NCBI GenBank assembly: GCA_947486475.1
Contig: CANKTR010000001.1
Coordinates: 21,901-85,900, forward strand
Direction of reading: 5' to 3'
Length of the DNA stretch: 64,000 bases
From: Microbacteriaceae bacterium
Lineage (GTDB): Bacteria; Actinomycetota; Actinomycetes; Actinomycetales; Microbacteriaceae
Part shown: positions 15,505 to 24,070 of the stretch, piece after piece
Layout: the number at the start of each line of letters is the position of its first letter
Numbering within the stretch: the first letter of the stretch is position 1
The notes under the pieces: model-generated
Told to the model about the DNA's origin: nothing
Databases searched by the model: none
Seen by the model: only the letters and a program-made list of their open reading frames with translations
Program-made: the position numbers and the translations under genes

Positions 15505-16464
15505 GTGAAGTCCCTTGTTCTCGTCACTGCCAACGAGCCCCTTGTCGTCGAGGAACGGGATATTCCTGTCGCTGGTCCAGGCCAGGAAGTCATCAAAGTT
15601 ATCGCCTGCGGCGTCTGCCACTCGGACATTCACGTCGCGGATGGTCACTTCGGCGGGCCTCTCCCGATCGTGCTCGGGCACGAGGTCGTCGGCGAACACC
15701 CCGAACTTGGCCGAGTGCTCGTGTACGCACCGTGGGGTTGCCGCTCGGCCGATTGCCGTCAGTGCGCCGCCGGGCTCGAAATGATCTGCGCGAACAGCCA
15801 CGAGGCGGGCGTCGTGGACGACGGTGGATACCAGGAATACATGCTCGTCCCCAGTCGCGACTATCTCTTCCCCATCGGAGATCTCGACCCCGTCACCACC
15901 GCACCCCTCGCCTGCGGCGGGCTCACCGCCTTCCGTGTCACGAAGCGCGTGCTGCCGCACCTCGACCACACGGGTGCGAAGGCGGTCATCATCGGAGCGG
16001 GTGGTCTTGGGCAGTTCGCCATCCAGTTCCTCAAGAAGCTCGCCGACGTCGAACTCACGGTTCTCGACATGGCTGATGACAAGTTGGACGCGGCACTCAC
16101 ACTCGGTGCCGACCACGCCGTCAAACAACTCCCCGAGGGCGTCAAATACGACGCAATCATCGACTTCGTGGGCGCGAACGCGACACTCGCGGTTGCGGGT
16201 AAGCACGTCGACCGTCAGGGAATCGTCGCCGTCGTCGGTCTCGCCGGCGGGCGAGTCGAATTCGGAGTCGGAGTAATCCCGAGCGAAGCAGTTCTCACCA
16301 GTTCCATCTGGGGCGGACTCGACGAACTCCGCGAACTTCTCGACTTCGTTCGCGCGGAGGGCGTCGAACACCTCGTCGAGACGATGCCGCTCGATGATGC
16401 CCAAGAAGCCCTCGATAGATTGCGGCGCGGAGAGATTCGCGGCCGTGTCGTCCTGTCCATATAG
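15505..16464 (+). CDS. Zinc-dependent NAD alcohol dehydrogenase (MDR family)
   Basis: A 319-aa zinc dehydrogenase. I set the start at GTG 15505, five bases after a strong GGAGG; the open frame upstream of this is not family-like. Visible are 'CGVCHSDIHVADGHFGG', 'LGHEVVGEHPELGRVLVYAPWGC' and the structural cysteines 'CRSADCRQCAAGLEMIC', then the NAD motif 'IIGAGGLGQFAIQFLKKLA'. It is divergent from ligase 1 and 41 bases upstream of the PuuC-like aldehyde dehydrogenase. An alcohol-to-aldehyde step on a glutamylated amino alcohol, as in alaninol or ethanolamine breakdown, followed by oxidation to the acid, is a reasonable inference. Confidence 0.85.
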   Translation: MKSLVLVTANEPLVVEERDIPVAGPGQEVIKVIACGVCHSDIHVADGHFGGPLPIVLGHEVVGEHPELGRVLVYAPWGCRSADCRQCAAGLEMICANSHEAGVVDDGGYQEYMLVPSRDYLFPIGDLDPVTTAPLACGGLTAFRVTKRVLPHLDHTGAKAVIIGAGGLGQFAIQFLKKLADVELTVLDMADDKLDAALTLGADHAVKQLPEGVKYDAIIDFVGANATLAVAGKHVDRQGIVAVVGLAGGRVEFGVGVIPSEAVLTSSIWGGLDELRELLDFVRAEGVEHLVETMPLDDAQEALDRLRRGEIRGRVVLSI

Positions 16465-16505
16465 CCCCGATTCACGACATCACAAGCCCAACCGAAAGCA
16501 GAACC

Positions 16506-18014
16506 ATGAATTTCCCCACCAAGTCTGTCGCCGAATGGACCGCGTACGCCGCGTCGCTCTCGTGGCCCGAGGCGATGATTATCGATGGAAAGCCGCGCGC
16601 CGGAAAGGACGAGGCCCGTGTCGACCTCGTGACGCCGCGTGACGGGTCGATTGTGACGACCGTGCCGTACGCGACGGAAGACGAACTCGAACTCGCCGTG
16701 GCAGCAGCCCGGAAAGCGTTCGACGAGGGACCGTGGCCGCGCATGGCGCCGAAACAGCGCAAAGAACTCATGCTCGCGTGGGTGGCGCTCATGGAGGAAC
16801 ACCGCACCGAACTCGCGACGATGCTCTCGGTCGAGATGGGCAAGCCGATCGCGGACGCGTGGGGCATCGAACTCCGTGCGCTGATCAACACGTATCGCTG
16901 GTACGCCGAGATGGCGGACAAGGAACTCGACGAGGTGTCGCCGGTTGGCGACGACGACCTCGCACTCATCACCCGCGAGCCGGTCGGCGTTGTCGCGGTC
17001 GTCACCCCCTGGAACTTCCCTCTGACCCTGTCGGCGTGGAAAATTGCTCCCGCCCTCGCGGTCGGTTGCACCGTCGTCCACAAGCCCGCTGACCTCACCC
17101 CGCTCACCGCGGTGCGCATCGCCGAACTCGCGCTCGAGGCCGGCATCCCCGCCGGGGTGCTCAACGTTCTTCCCGGTCGGGGATCGGTGATTGGAAAGGG
17201 CCTCGGGCTCCACAAAGCCGTCGATTCACTCGCGTTTACGGGTTCGACCGAGGTCGGGCGTGCGTACATGGAGTACGCCGCGCAGTCGAACCTCAAGCGG
17301 GTGTGGCTCGAACTGGGGGGCAAATCGCCGAACATCATCCTCCCCGACGCCCCCGACCTCCAGACCGCGATCAACACCGCGGCCTGGGGAATTTTTTTCA
17401 ACACGGGCCAGATGTGCACGGCACCGTCGCGCCTCATCGTTCATCAGGACGTCGCGGACGAGGTCATCGCCGGCGTGCTCGCCGCCGCCAAGAATTACGC
17501 TCCCGGAGACCCGTTCGACGACACCACCACCATGGGACCGCTCGCGTCGATGTCGCGCCGCGCCGAGGTTCAGGCACACGTTGACCGGGCGCTCGCCGAC
17601 GGCTCGACCCTCGAGATTGGCGGCGGCGCAATCGATCTCGACGGCGTACTCGCGGGAGGGGCGTATTACCAGCCGACTGTGTTCACGAACGTCGCCCCCG
17701 ACTCGTCGCTCGCGCAGAACGAGGTCTTCGGGCCGGTTCTGTCCGTGACAACGGTCAAAGACGAAGACGAGGCGATTCGCGTCGCGAACAACACGGACTA
17801 CGGTCTCGCGGCGGGTCTCTGGACCGCCAACGTGTCGACGGTTCACCGCCTCGCTCGTCGCATCCGCGCGGGCACGGTCTGGGTCAACTGCTACGAGGAG
17901 GGCGACCTCACCGTGCCGTTCGGTGGTTTCAAGATGTCGGGCAACGGTCGTGACAAGTCGCGCCACGCGCTCGACAAGTACACCGAACTCAAGACCACCT
18001 ACATCAAGCTCTGA
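16506..18014 (+). CDS. PuuC-like aldehyde dehydrogenase (gamma-glutamyl-aminoaldehyde dehydrogenase type)
   Basis: A 502-aa aldehyde dehydrogenase. The catalytic Cys is C304 in 'NTGQMCTAPSR'; Glu is in 'RVWLELGGKSPNI'. By memory it resembles E. coli PuuC along its length, notably 'REPVGVVAVVTPWNFPL', 'SNLKRVWLE', 'DDTTTMGPL' and the C-terminal 'VPFGGFKMSGNGRDKSRHAL' followed by 'TELKT'. PuuC oxidises gamma-glutamyl-gamma-aminobutyraldehyde and similar aldehydes with NAD(P). Its presence between two GS-like ligases and two GATases is the strongest single support for a gamma-glutamylated amine route. A strong terminator follows at 18044. Confidence 0.85.
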   Translation: MNFPTKSVAEWTAYAASLSWPEAMIIDGKPRAGKDEARVDLVTPRDGSIVTTVPYATEDELELAVAAARKAFDEGPWPRMAPKQRKELMLAWVALMEEHRTELATMLSVEMGKPIADAWGIELRALINTYRWYAEMADKELDEVSPVGDDDLALITREPVGVVAVVTPWNFPLTLSAWKIAPALAVGCTVVHKPADLTPLTAVRIAELALEAGIPAGVLNVLPGRGSVIGKGLGLHKAVDSLAFTGSTEVGRAYMEYAAQSNLKRVWLELGGKSPNIILPDAPDLQTAINTAAWGIFFNTGQMCTAPSRLIVHQDVADEVIAGVLAAAKNYAPGDPFDDTTTMGPLASMSRRAEVQAHVDRALADGSTLEIGGGAIDLDGVLAGGAYYQPTVFTNVAPDSSLAQNEVFGPVLSVTTVKDEDEAIRVANNTDYGLAAGLWTANVSTVHRLARRIRAGTVWVNCYEEGDLTVPFGGFKMSGNGRDKSRHALDKYTELKTTYIKL

Positions 18015-18043
18015 CTCTCCCCACCCCTTCGAACACAACGAGG

Positions 18044-18072
18044 AAGGCCCCCACCAATTCGGTGGGGGCCTT
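18044..18072. terminator. Strong intrinsic terminator, usable in both directions
   Basis: A perfect 12-bp stem AAGGCCCCCACC / GGTGGGGGCCTT with a 5-base loop AATTC lies between the aldehyde dehydrogenase and the convergent permease gene. The A/T ends give a short U-run on either strand. Confidence 0.9.
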
Positions 18073-18092
18073 CTCCGTATGGAGTGCGTCGC

Positions 18093-19589
18093 TTAGGACA
18101 TGTCGTCCACGAGCGAGGAGTTCTCCTTCGTGTTGATGATCGCGCTAATCAGACCACCGACGAAGAAGAGGAACGGAAGGGCCACGAGGAACCAACCGAG
18201 CGGGCTCAACGCGAACGCGCTTTCGGGGAGAGTCGGGTCGACACCGTCGGCCACCGTTCCCGAGAGCAGGTTGAAGCGCGCAATGATGAGATACATCGCG
18301 AGCGCCATTCCGAGTGTTGCCAGAGCCGGCGCGATGACCGACTGCCAGACGTTCGCTCCGCCGTTTTTGCGGAAGTACGCGATGACCGCGAGCGACACCA
18401 GGATCTCGACGAGCGTGATGGCGACTACCGCCACCGTCGACAACCAGTAGAACAGGTTGAGCACGGGGTCGAGGTTGTTCACTGCGAACAACACCATGAC
18501 GACGAGCGTGATTACCGACGTTGCGTAGACACCGCCCGAGGGTGCGCCGCGGCCGTTCGTCGACGCGAGCGCGCGGGGGAGGACTCCACCACGGGCCATT
18601 GCGAAGAAGTAGCGCGATGCGGCGTTCTGGAACGCGAGCAGGCCGGCGAACATCGACGAGATGAGCAGGACGTTCATCGTGTCCGAGAGCCAGGGTCCGA
18701 CAGCTTCGCTCGTGAGCGAGAAGAGCACACCAGCAGGGTTCACGAGGCCTTCGGAGCGAGCGAGCGTCTCTTCGACGAACTTGCTCGAACCGACTGCGGT
18801 GACCATCGCGAAGCTCACGAGGGCGAACAGACCGGCGATGATGCTGACGGCGAGGTAGGTCGCGCGACGCACGGTGGTCTTGGGGTTCTTTGCTTCTTCA
18901 CCGTAAATTGCGGTCGATTCGAATCCGATGAAGGACGCGAAAGCGAACGAGAGCGCGATGCCCGCGGTGCCGACAAAGCCACCGGCGAGAACGAGCGACG
19001 GGTCGAACGATGCCTGGAAGTTGATTCCCTCTGGTCCAACCTTTGACAGGATGGCGACACCGGCGACGAGAAGCGACAGCAACTCGAGCGAGGTGAGAAC
19101 ACCGAGGAACTTGGCTCCGACATCGACGGTGAGCAGCGACAACACGGTGACGCCGACCCACGAGATGATGCACCACACGAGCCAACCGAGTTCGACTCCG
19201 ATGATGGGGGTGAAGAACGCGTTGGCGATTGCACCGAAGAATCCGAAGATGGCGAGCTGCACGGTCAGGTAGGCGAGGATCGACGCGAAGGCCGAACCGA
19301 CACCCATGTTGACGCCCAGGCCCTTACCGACGTAGGCAAAGAACGCACCGGCGTTCGTCACCTTGTGGCTCATCGCGGTGAATCCGACGCTGAACAACAA
19401 CAGAATGGCGCCGACGAGAACGTAAGCACCGGGAACCGCTGCTCCGGTTCCGAGTACGGCTGCGACCGGAACAACTCCGGTCATACCTGCCATGGGCGCC
19501 GAAGCGGCCACGACGAAGAAGACAATTGCTGCGACTCCGAGACGTCCTTTACGGAGCCCTTCGCCCTTCTTCTCTTTAGTAGACGACAT
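18093..19589 (-). CDS. APC-family amino acid/polyamine permease
   Basis: A 498-aa transporter with about 12 hydrophobic helices. The first, 'AAIVFFVVAASAPMAGMTG', carries the substrate-binding break typical of the amino acid-polyamine-organocation superfamily; 'FIGFESTAIYGEEAKNPKTTVRRATY' marks helix 6 and loop. I start at ATG 19589, seven bases after GAGGAG; residues coded upstream are not membrane-family-like. It should import an amine or amino acid across the cell membrane, the PuuP-like role in this island. The operator-like motif TCGTTTGGATGTAAACGA lies 31 bases before the start and is shared with the P450 gene. Confidence 0.9.
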   Translation of the reverse strand: MSSTKEKKGEGLRKGRLGVAAIVFFVVAASAPMAGMTGVVPVAAVLGTGAAVPGAYVLVGAILLLFSVGFTAMSHKVTNAGAFFAYVGKGLGVNMGVGSAFASILAYLTVQLAIFGFFGAIANAFFTPIIGVELGWLVWCIISWVGVTVLSLLTVDVGAKFLGVLTSLELLSLLVAGVAILSKVGPEGINFQASFDPSLVLAGGFVGTAGIALSFAFASFIGFESTAIYGEEAKNPKTTVRRATYLAVSIIAGLFALVSFAMVTAVGSSKFVEETLARSEGLVNPAGVLFSLTSEAVGPWLSDTMNVLLISSMFAGLLAFQNAASRYFFAMARGGVLPRALASTNGRGAPSGGVYATSVITLVVMVLFAVNNLDPVLNLFYWLSTVAVVAITLVEILVSLAVIAYFRKNGGANVWQSVIAPALATLGMALAMYLIIARFNLLSGTVADGVDPTLPESAFALSPLGWFLVALPFLFFVGGLISAIINTKENSSLVDDMS

Positions 19590-19619
19590 GTGTGATCTCC
19601 TCATTGAGTTCATTAAAAA

Positions 19620-19637
19620 TCGTTTGGATGTAAACGA
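19620..19637. promoter_or_regulatory. Operator-like 18-bp inverted repeat before the permease
   Basis: TCGTTTGGATGTAAACGA: half sites TCGTTT and AAACGA are perfect inverted repeats around GGATGT. The same motif with two half-site changes lies before the P450 gene (23300-23317). Related forms are at 21183-21200 and 23996-24013. The rest of this 201-base gap (19590-19790) is AT-rich near 19680-19700 and shows no gene. Confidence 0.7.
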
Positions 19638-19790
19638 CATTGCCATCGTGCCAAAGTTTCGACCGTAAATCAAGAACCAAATATGAAATATTTTATTTTC
19701 CGAAGGTGACTCCGGTATCTAGTCGAATTCGAATGACCGCGAGAATTCGGGTCGTCAGCACACTGCACGGGGACTCTCGAGCTCGTTCGT

Positions 19791-21143
19791 CTAGTAGGCC
19801 GACCCGTACTCGGTGATCTCCCAGTCCGTGACCTCGCGGGTTGCGGGGTCGGGAACCGCGGCTTCGTAGCGTGCGACTTCGTCGCGCTTCAGCACCATGA
19901 ACACGTCAATGAGTTCTCGGGACATGTGGTCGCGAAGCACGTCGTTGGCGTCGAGTGCGTCGAGAGCTTCGGAGAACGTCTCCGGAAGAATCGGAGCGCC
20001 CTCGTTGTCGTAGGCCATTCCCACGGCGTCGTCGGGGCACTCGAGTTTGTTGACGATCCCGTCGAGACCCGCGGCGAGGATGGCCGCGATGACGAGATAC
20101 GGGTTGGCGGCGCCGTCTCCGACGCGAACCTCAAGGCGCGTTCCCTGGCCGCGCTCCGGTGGCACGCGCACCATGCACGAGCGGTTGTCGTAACCCCAGT
20201 TGGCGCGGTACGGCGCGAGCGTGTCGGGACCGAGTCGCTTGAAAGAGTTCACCGTCGGGTTGGTGAACGCCGTGAGCGCGTTCGCGTGTTTGGTGAGTCC
20301 GGCCAACAGGTACTTGGCGTTGTCGGACAGATTTCCGTCACCGACGTGCATGAGGTTGATTCCCTCGGCGTCCGTGACCGAGAAGTGGAGGTGGAAACCG
20401 GAACCGCCCTCGTCGCTCCACGGCTTGCCGAGGAAGGTGGCGTGCTTGCCCCGACGCGAGATGATGTCTTTCACCGCCGCCTTGAAGAAGAAGGTTCGGT
20501 CGGCTGCGTCGAGCGCTTCTGAATGCCAGAGGTTGATCTCGTATTGGCTCGGGCTGAACTCGTGGTTTCCCGCGAACGCCCCGATGTTGAGACTGTCCAA
20601 CATGCGAATGAGGTGCAGGAAGTCGCCGTCGGGGTCGGACTGCGACCCCGTCGTGTAGACGCGGCCCGTCTCTTTCACGAAGCGGTGATACGCGCCGTTC
20701 TCGTCACGCGTCGAAATGTAGAACTCGAGTTCGGGGCCGACGACGGGGTGCAGTCCGAGCTCCGTGTACTTGTCGATGACTTTTTCGAGCACCGATCGCG
20801 GGGACACCATGTTGGGGGTGCCGTCAGGGAGGAACGCGTCACCGATGACGTAGGCGACCCCGGGTTCCCATGCGAGCGGCGAGATGGTGCGGGGCACAAT
20901 CTGCGTCACAAAGTCCTGCAGGCCGTCGGTCGCGATGTTGTTCGCGTCGTGGAATTCCCCGCCGGTCGTCGTGGCCCACACGCCCTGGCTGAACGCGGGT
21001 CCGTTGTGGGCTGCTTTGTCGAGTTGGCTGACGAGGATGTCTTTCGATCGCGCGATACCAAGAATGTCGGAATACATCACGCGCAAAACATCGATTCCTC
21101 GTTCACCGAGGTCGTCGCGCAGTTTCGTAAGGTCGCTAACCAT
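19791..21143 (-). CDS. Glutamine synthetase family ligase (copy 2), candidate gamma-glutamyl-amine synthetase
   Basis: A 450-aa GS-fold protein, clearly diverged from copy 1. Features are 'VLRVMYSDILGIARSKD' in the N-terminal domain, 'GPELEFYIST' (metal Glu pair), 'NHEFSPSQYEINL', 'GGSGFHLHFSVTD' (metal His), 'NPTVNSFKRLGPDTLAPYRA', 'NWGYDNRSCMVRVP' and 'TRLEVRVGDGAANPYLVIAAILAAGLDGI'. The W-G-x-D-N-R segment again replaces the GlnA version and there is no adenylylation site. The pair of ligases suggests two amine substrates or two steps. It is divergent from GATase copy 2 across a 128-base region containing an operator-like site. Confidence 0.85.
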   Translation of the reverse strand: MVSDLTKLRDDLGERGIDVLRVMYSDILGIARSKDILVSQLDKAAHNGPAFSQGVWATTTGGEFHDANNIATDGLQDFVTQIVPRTISPLAWEPGVAYVIGDAFLPDGTPNMVSPRSVLEKVIDKYTELGLHPVVGPELEFYISTRDENGAYHRFVKETGRVYTTGSQSDPDGDFLHLIRMLDSLNIGAFAGNHEFSPSQYEINLWHSEALDAADRTFFFKAAVKDIISRRGKHATFLGKPWSDEGGSGFHLHFSVTDAEGINLMHVGDGNLSDNAKYLLAGLTKHANALTAFTNPTVNSFKRLGPDTLAPYRANWGYDNRSCMVRVPPERGQGTRLEVRVGDGAANPYLVIAAILAAGLDGIVNKLECPDDAVGMAYDNEGAPILPETFSEALDALDANDVLRDHMSRELIDVFMVLKRDEVARYEAAVPDPATREVTDWEITEYGSAY

Positions 21144-21175
21144 GTGCTACTCCTTTGTGGCAGGTTTTCGGCTCC

Positions 21176-21200
21176 AACGATATCGTTAGGAGACAAATGA
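21176..21200. promoter_or_regulatory. Operator-like site between ligase 2 and GATase 2
   Basis: The perfect 12-bp palindrome AACGATATCGTT (21176-21187) runs into TCGTTAGGAGACAAATGA (21183-21200), which matches 13 of 18 positions of the permease operator. It lies in the divergent promoter region, 33 bases from the ligase start. Part of the match (AGGAGACAAATG) could instead be a ribosome site for an alternative upstream start, so only the palindrome and TCGTT half are firm. Confidence 0.5.
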
Positions 21201-21271
21201 ATTCTAGTGAATCCCATATCTGGGTGACAATAGTGTCACGGATTAAAGTCTCGACAAAGGAGTCCACCGAA

Positions 21272-21979
21272 ATGAAAGCGCTTATCGTTCAGCACGATCA
21301 CGTGAGTCCGACTGGACCCGTCGGTCGTCGACTGGAACACCACGGTTTTGAGATCACCGAGTTCCTCGTCGTTCCCGAATCTTCTTTTCACGAACCCAAC
21401 GTCGAGGTTGCATTCCCCAACTCCGACGACTTTGACCTCGTCGTGTTCCTCGGAGCGCCGTGGGGTGCGTGGGACGACGTGTGCATCGGCAACTGGCTCA
21501 CGCCCGAGCTCGATCTGTGTCGCTCGCTAGTGACGGCTGGCCGACCCGTTCTGGGAATTTGTTTCGGCGGTCAGTTGATGGCGCGCGCGATGGGCGGGTC
21601 CGTCGCACCCGGTGACCACCCCGAAATCGGGTGGACCACCATCTGGAGTGACGACCAGAGCCTCGTCGGGAACGGTCCGTGGTTCCAGTTCCACTACGAC
21701 CGCTGGCAGCTGCCGCCGGGGGCCACCGAGATCGCCCGTAACCCTGTCGCATCGCAAGCGTTCGTGATCAACAACTCGCTCGCGGTTCAGTTCCACCCCG
21801 AACTCGACGGCGCTGCGCTTGTCGCGTGGATCGACGAGGGAGGTCGGCCGCTCGTCCTCAAAGACAATCAGGACCCCGACGTTATGCTCGCGCAGACGTG
21901 GGCAGAGGATAAAGCGGGTGAAGAGCGCGCCTACGCCCTCATCGACGCCTTCCTGACGCGCGTCGCCAAACTCGTCTAA
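21272..21979 (+). CDS. Class I glutamine amidotransferase-like hydrolase (copy 2), candidate gamma-glutamyl-amide hydrolase
   Basis: A 235-aa GATase1 domain. Triad residues are C97 ('VLGICFGGQLMAR'), H175 and E177 ('AVQFHPELDG'). The start at 21272 is chosen because AAAGGAG lies ten bases upstream and the family begins 'MKALIVQHDH'. An in-frame ATG at 21197 with AGGAGA before it would add 25 atypical residues. No ligase domain is attached. With the divergent GS-like ligase it forms the second ligase/hydrolase pair of the island; release of glutamate from a gamma-glutamylated intermediate is the inferred reaction. It converges on the P450 gene. Confidence 0.83.
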   Translation: MKALIVQHDHVSPTGPVGRRLEHHGFEITEFLVVPESSFHEPNVEVAFPNSDDFDLVVFLGAPWGAWDDVCIGNWLTPELDLCRSLVTAGRPVLGICFGGQLMARAMGGSVAPGDHPEIGWTTIWSDDQSLVGNGPWFQFHYDRWQLPPGATEIARNPVASQAFVINNSLAVQFHPELDGAALVAWIDEGGRPLVLKDNQDPDVMLAQTWAEDKAGEERAYALIDAFLTRVAKLV

Positions 21980-22042
21980 CCGACACAGCGACGAAGGCGC
22001 TCCGCGCGAATGCGGAACCACTCGTCCGTGAGTGAGGGCGAC

Positions 22043-23281
22043 CTAGCGCAGCGTGACCTTGACCGGCATGCCCTTTACTCCGTGAACGAAGTTGGAGTGC
22101 AGGTACTCGATGGGTGCGGTTCGCTCCATGGTCGAGATTCGGTTGATCAAATCTTGGAACATGATGATGAGTTCGATGCGCGCAAGCGCGTTGCCGAGAC
22201 AGAGGTGAGGCCCGCCGCGACCGAACGACATGTGTTCGTTCGGCATGCGCGTGGGGTTCATCGTGTGCGGGTTCGCGAAGATCGCTTCGTCGTGGTTGCC
22301 CGAGGCGAACCACACGACGACCTTGTCGCCTTTCTTCACGTTCTTTCCGCGGAACTCGACGTCCTTCGTGGCGGTGCGACGGAAGTGGTACACGGGGCTC
22401 GCCATCCGGAGGAACTCTTCGACCGCCCACGCGATGTCCTGCGGGTTTTCCTGCAGGTACGAGATGACCTGCGGGTGTTCGATGAGGTTGTTCATCGTGT
22501 GAGCGATGGTCTGGCGCGTCGTCTCGTGACCGGCCACGATGAGCAACAGGAAGTTGGTGTGGAAGTCGCGCTCGTTGAGTTCGATTCCGTCCATGGGCGT
22601 CTGGTTCACCATCATCGACACGAGGTCGGTTCCGCCCTTGCCGATACGCTCACGGCGAAGTTCATCACCGTAGGCGAACACCTCGAGCGCGGCGGGAGAC
22701 CGGAACGGCACGAGTCGGTACTTCTCGCTCTCGGGGTCGGTCAGCAGCATCGACGACAATTCCGGGTCGGTGTTTCCGATCATCTCGTTTCCCCAACGGA
22801 TGATCTTGTCGATGTCGCTGTCGGGCACATCAAGGAGACGCGAGAGGACGCGAATCGGGAAGTCGGCGGCGACGTCCTCTAGGAAGTCGAACTCCCCTTT
22901 GGCGAAGGCCTGGTCGAGTGTCGTCGCGGTCAGTCCCCGAAGGAACGATTCGTACTTGGCGACGTTCTGTGGGGTGAACTGTCCCTGAAGCAATCGGCGC
23001 AGAGCGCGGTGACGAACGCCGTCCGTGTCGATGAGCGAGCGACGCGCTTCTTCTTGGTCGGGCTCGAGTTCCTCGAGGTTGGTGAAGTGCGAGCTCGTAA
23101 ACGTGTCCGGGTCACGCAGCACGCTCACGATGTCGTGATACTTCATCACCGACCAGAAGCCGCTGCCGCCGTCCGTCTCTTCGGTCCAGTGGACCGGGCT
23201 TTTTTCGCGGAGTTCCGCGAACAGTTCCCACGGGGCACCTTTGTCGAAAACGTCAAGATCCGAGAGCGATTGCGTGGCCAT
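22043..23281 (-). CDS. Cytochrome P450 (CYP124/125/142-like bacterial class I)
   Basis: A 412-aa soluble P450. Diagnostic elements are the I-helix oxygen motif 'AGHETT' (residues 250-255), ExxR at 289-292 ('EFLR'), 'RRTATKDVEFRG', 'WFASGNHDEAIFANPHTMNP' and the haem loop 'SFGRGGPHLCLG' with ligand C361. The 'GNHDEAIF' and 'GRGGPHLCLG' wording is that of the CYP124/125/142 group rather than of CYP101. Electrons probably come from the [3Fe-4S] ferredoxins at 1441/24071 and the reductase at 1645. Given the amine-ligase context, C- or N-hydroxylation of an amine or its glutamyl derivative is plausible. GAGGAGA precedes the ATG. Confidence 0.93.
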   Translation of the reverse strand: MATQSLSDLDVFDKGAPWELFAELREKSPVHWTEETDGGSGFWSVMKYHDIVSVLRDPDTFTSSHFTNLEELEPDQEEARRSLIDTDGVRHRALRRLLQGQFTPQNVAKYESFLRGLTATTLDQAFAKGEFDFLEDVAADFPIRVLSRLLDVPDSDIDKIIRWGNEMIGNTDPELSSMLLTDPESEKYRLVPFRSPAALEVFAYGDELRRERIGKGGTDLVSMMVNQTPMDGIELNERDFHTNFLLLIVAGHETTRQTIAHTMNNLIEHPQVISYLQENPQDIAWAVEEFLRMASPVYHFRRTATKDVEFRGKNVKKGDKVVVWFASGNHDEAIFANPHTMNPTRMPNEHMSFGRGGPHLCLGNALARIELIIMFQDLINRISTMERTAPIEYLHSNFVHGVKGMPVKVTLR

Positions 23282-23299
23282 GGAGTCTCCTCATTGAGA

Positions 23300-23317
23300 T
23301 TGTTTGGATGCGAACAA
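23300..23317. promoter_or_regulatory. Operator-like 18-bp inverted repeat before the P450
   Basis: TTGTTTGGATGCGAACAA has ends ATTGTT/AACAAT as an inverted repeat when one flanking base on each side is included. It sits 18 bases before the P450 start, directly downstream (on the minus strand) of a TATATT -10-like box at about 23316-23322. A bound repressor would block initiation. The divergent MarR gene begins at 23384. Confidence 0.7.
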
Positions 23318-23383
23318 TATAAACAATAATACGCACAGACTACGCGGACGCGTCAATAGGTGCGGTAAGAATAGAACAACCGG

Positions 23384-23893
23384 ATGGTTAGGACACAAAT
23401 GACTGGCAGTTACACGCTCGCTGAAACCGAGGCACGCGTTGCCAACCGCTTGAGCCACATGAGTCTCGACTTCGAAGCGATGGCCGTCACCTCGAACCTT
23501 TTCCGGGCAGCGAGCGCGGTGCGTAACCACTTCGAGCGAACGGTTCTCGCCAAGTCGGGACTCAGCTGGACCGCGTTCGTTGTTCTCTGGGTCACGTGGA
23601 TTTGGGAACCGGCCGAGACGCGGGAGATCGCGGAAGAAGCGAGCATTTCCAAGGCGACCCTGACGGGAGTCCTCACGACTCTCGAAAAGATGGGTCTCGC
23701 CACGCGGTCACGCAGCGCGACGGACGGGCGTCTCGTGATCGTGACCGTCCAACCCGCGGGCCACAAGCTGATGGAGACCCTGTTCCCCGAGTTCAATCGC
23801 CACGAAGTCGACGTCGTCTCGGACATCAAGGGTGATGATCGCCGGGCGCTCGCGGACATGCTTCGCGCAATCACCGCGAAAATCGAAGGCTGA
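23384..23893 (+). CDS. MarR-family transcriptional regulator
   Basis: A 169-aa winged-helix protein. The recognition region reads 'ETREIAEEASISKATLTGVLTTLEKMGLATRSRSATDGRLVIVTV', the MarR helix-turn-helix followed by the beta-wing. Members are dimers that bind inverted repeats and release DNA when a phenolic or other small ligand binds. It is divergent from the P450 and lies between the P450 and ferredoxin 2. The operator-like motif occurs near several genes of the island, so this is the best candidate regulator. The start may be ATG 23384 (six bases after a weak TAGAAC -10 box) or ATG 23399 (AGGA five bases upstream); 23385-23402 itself resembles the site at 21183. Confidence 0.88.
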   Translation: MVRTQMTGSYTLAETEARVANRLSHMSLDFEAMAVTSNLFRAASAVRNHFERTVLAKSGLSWTAFVVLWVTWIWEPAETREIAEEASISKATLTGVLTTLEKMGLATRSRSATDGRLVIVTVQPAGHKLMETLFPEFNRHEVDVVSDIKGDDRRALADMLRAITAKIEG

Positions 23894-23995
23894 TTCGCGG
23901 GTTTAGCCTGCGACCGCTTCCCGCGCAGGTCGAGGGGGCTTGTCGAGCCTTTCCCGCAATCAACCGACGATACGTGGTGCAAACATCGCGATAAA

Positions 23996-24013
23996 TCGTT
24001 AGTATACGAATGA
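23996..24013. promoter_or_regulatory. Operator-like site before ferredoxin 2
   Basis: TCGTTAGTATACGAATGA matches the permease motif at 12 of 18 positions and contains its own inverted repeat TCGT-N6-ACGA (23996-24009). It lies 58 bases before the ferredoxin start. The 177-base gap 23894-24070 otherwise holds only a weak CCTGCG/CGCAGG hairpin at 23907-23929 after the MarR stop. Confidence 0.5.
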
Positions 24014-24070
24014 ATAAATTGTGCGCCACAGAATCGTGACCTTGTATCCAACACTCAATGAGGAGAAATG

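Noticed and set aside
14049..21143. Housekeeping glutamine synthetases (glnA)
   Set aside because: The adenylylation region and the R-N-R-S segment are missing, the two copies are only distantly alike, and both sit with GATases and a PuuC-like enzyme in a catabolic setting.
13309..21979. GuaA- or CarA-type biosynthetic amidotransferases
   Set aside because: Only the GATase1 domain is present and no synthetase gene is adjacent other than the GS-like ligases.
22001..22016. TCCGC-N6-GCGGA as a terminator between GATase 2 and the P450
   Set aside because: A five-base stem without a T-run is too weak to call.
22043..23281. Assignment of the P450 to CYP151 (morpholine/piperidine oxygenase)
   Set aside because: The gene setting is alike, but the haem-loop and K-helix wording reads more like the CYP124/125/142 group, and I cannot run the comparison; the subfamily is left open.
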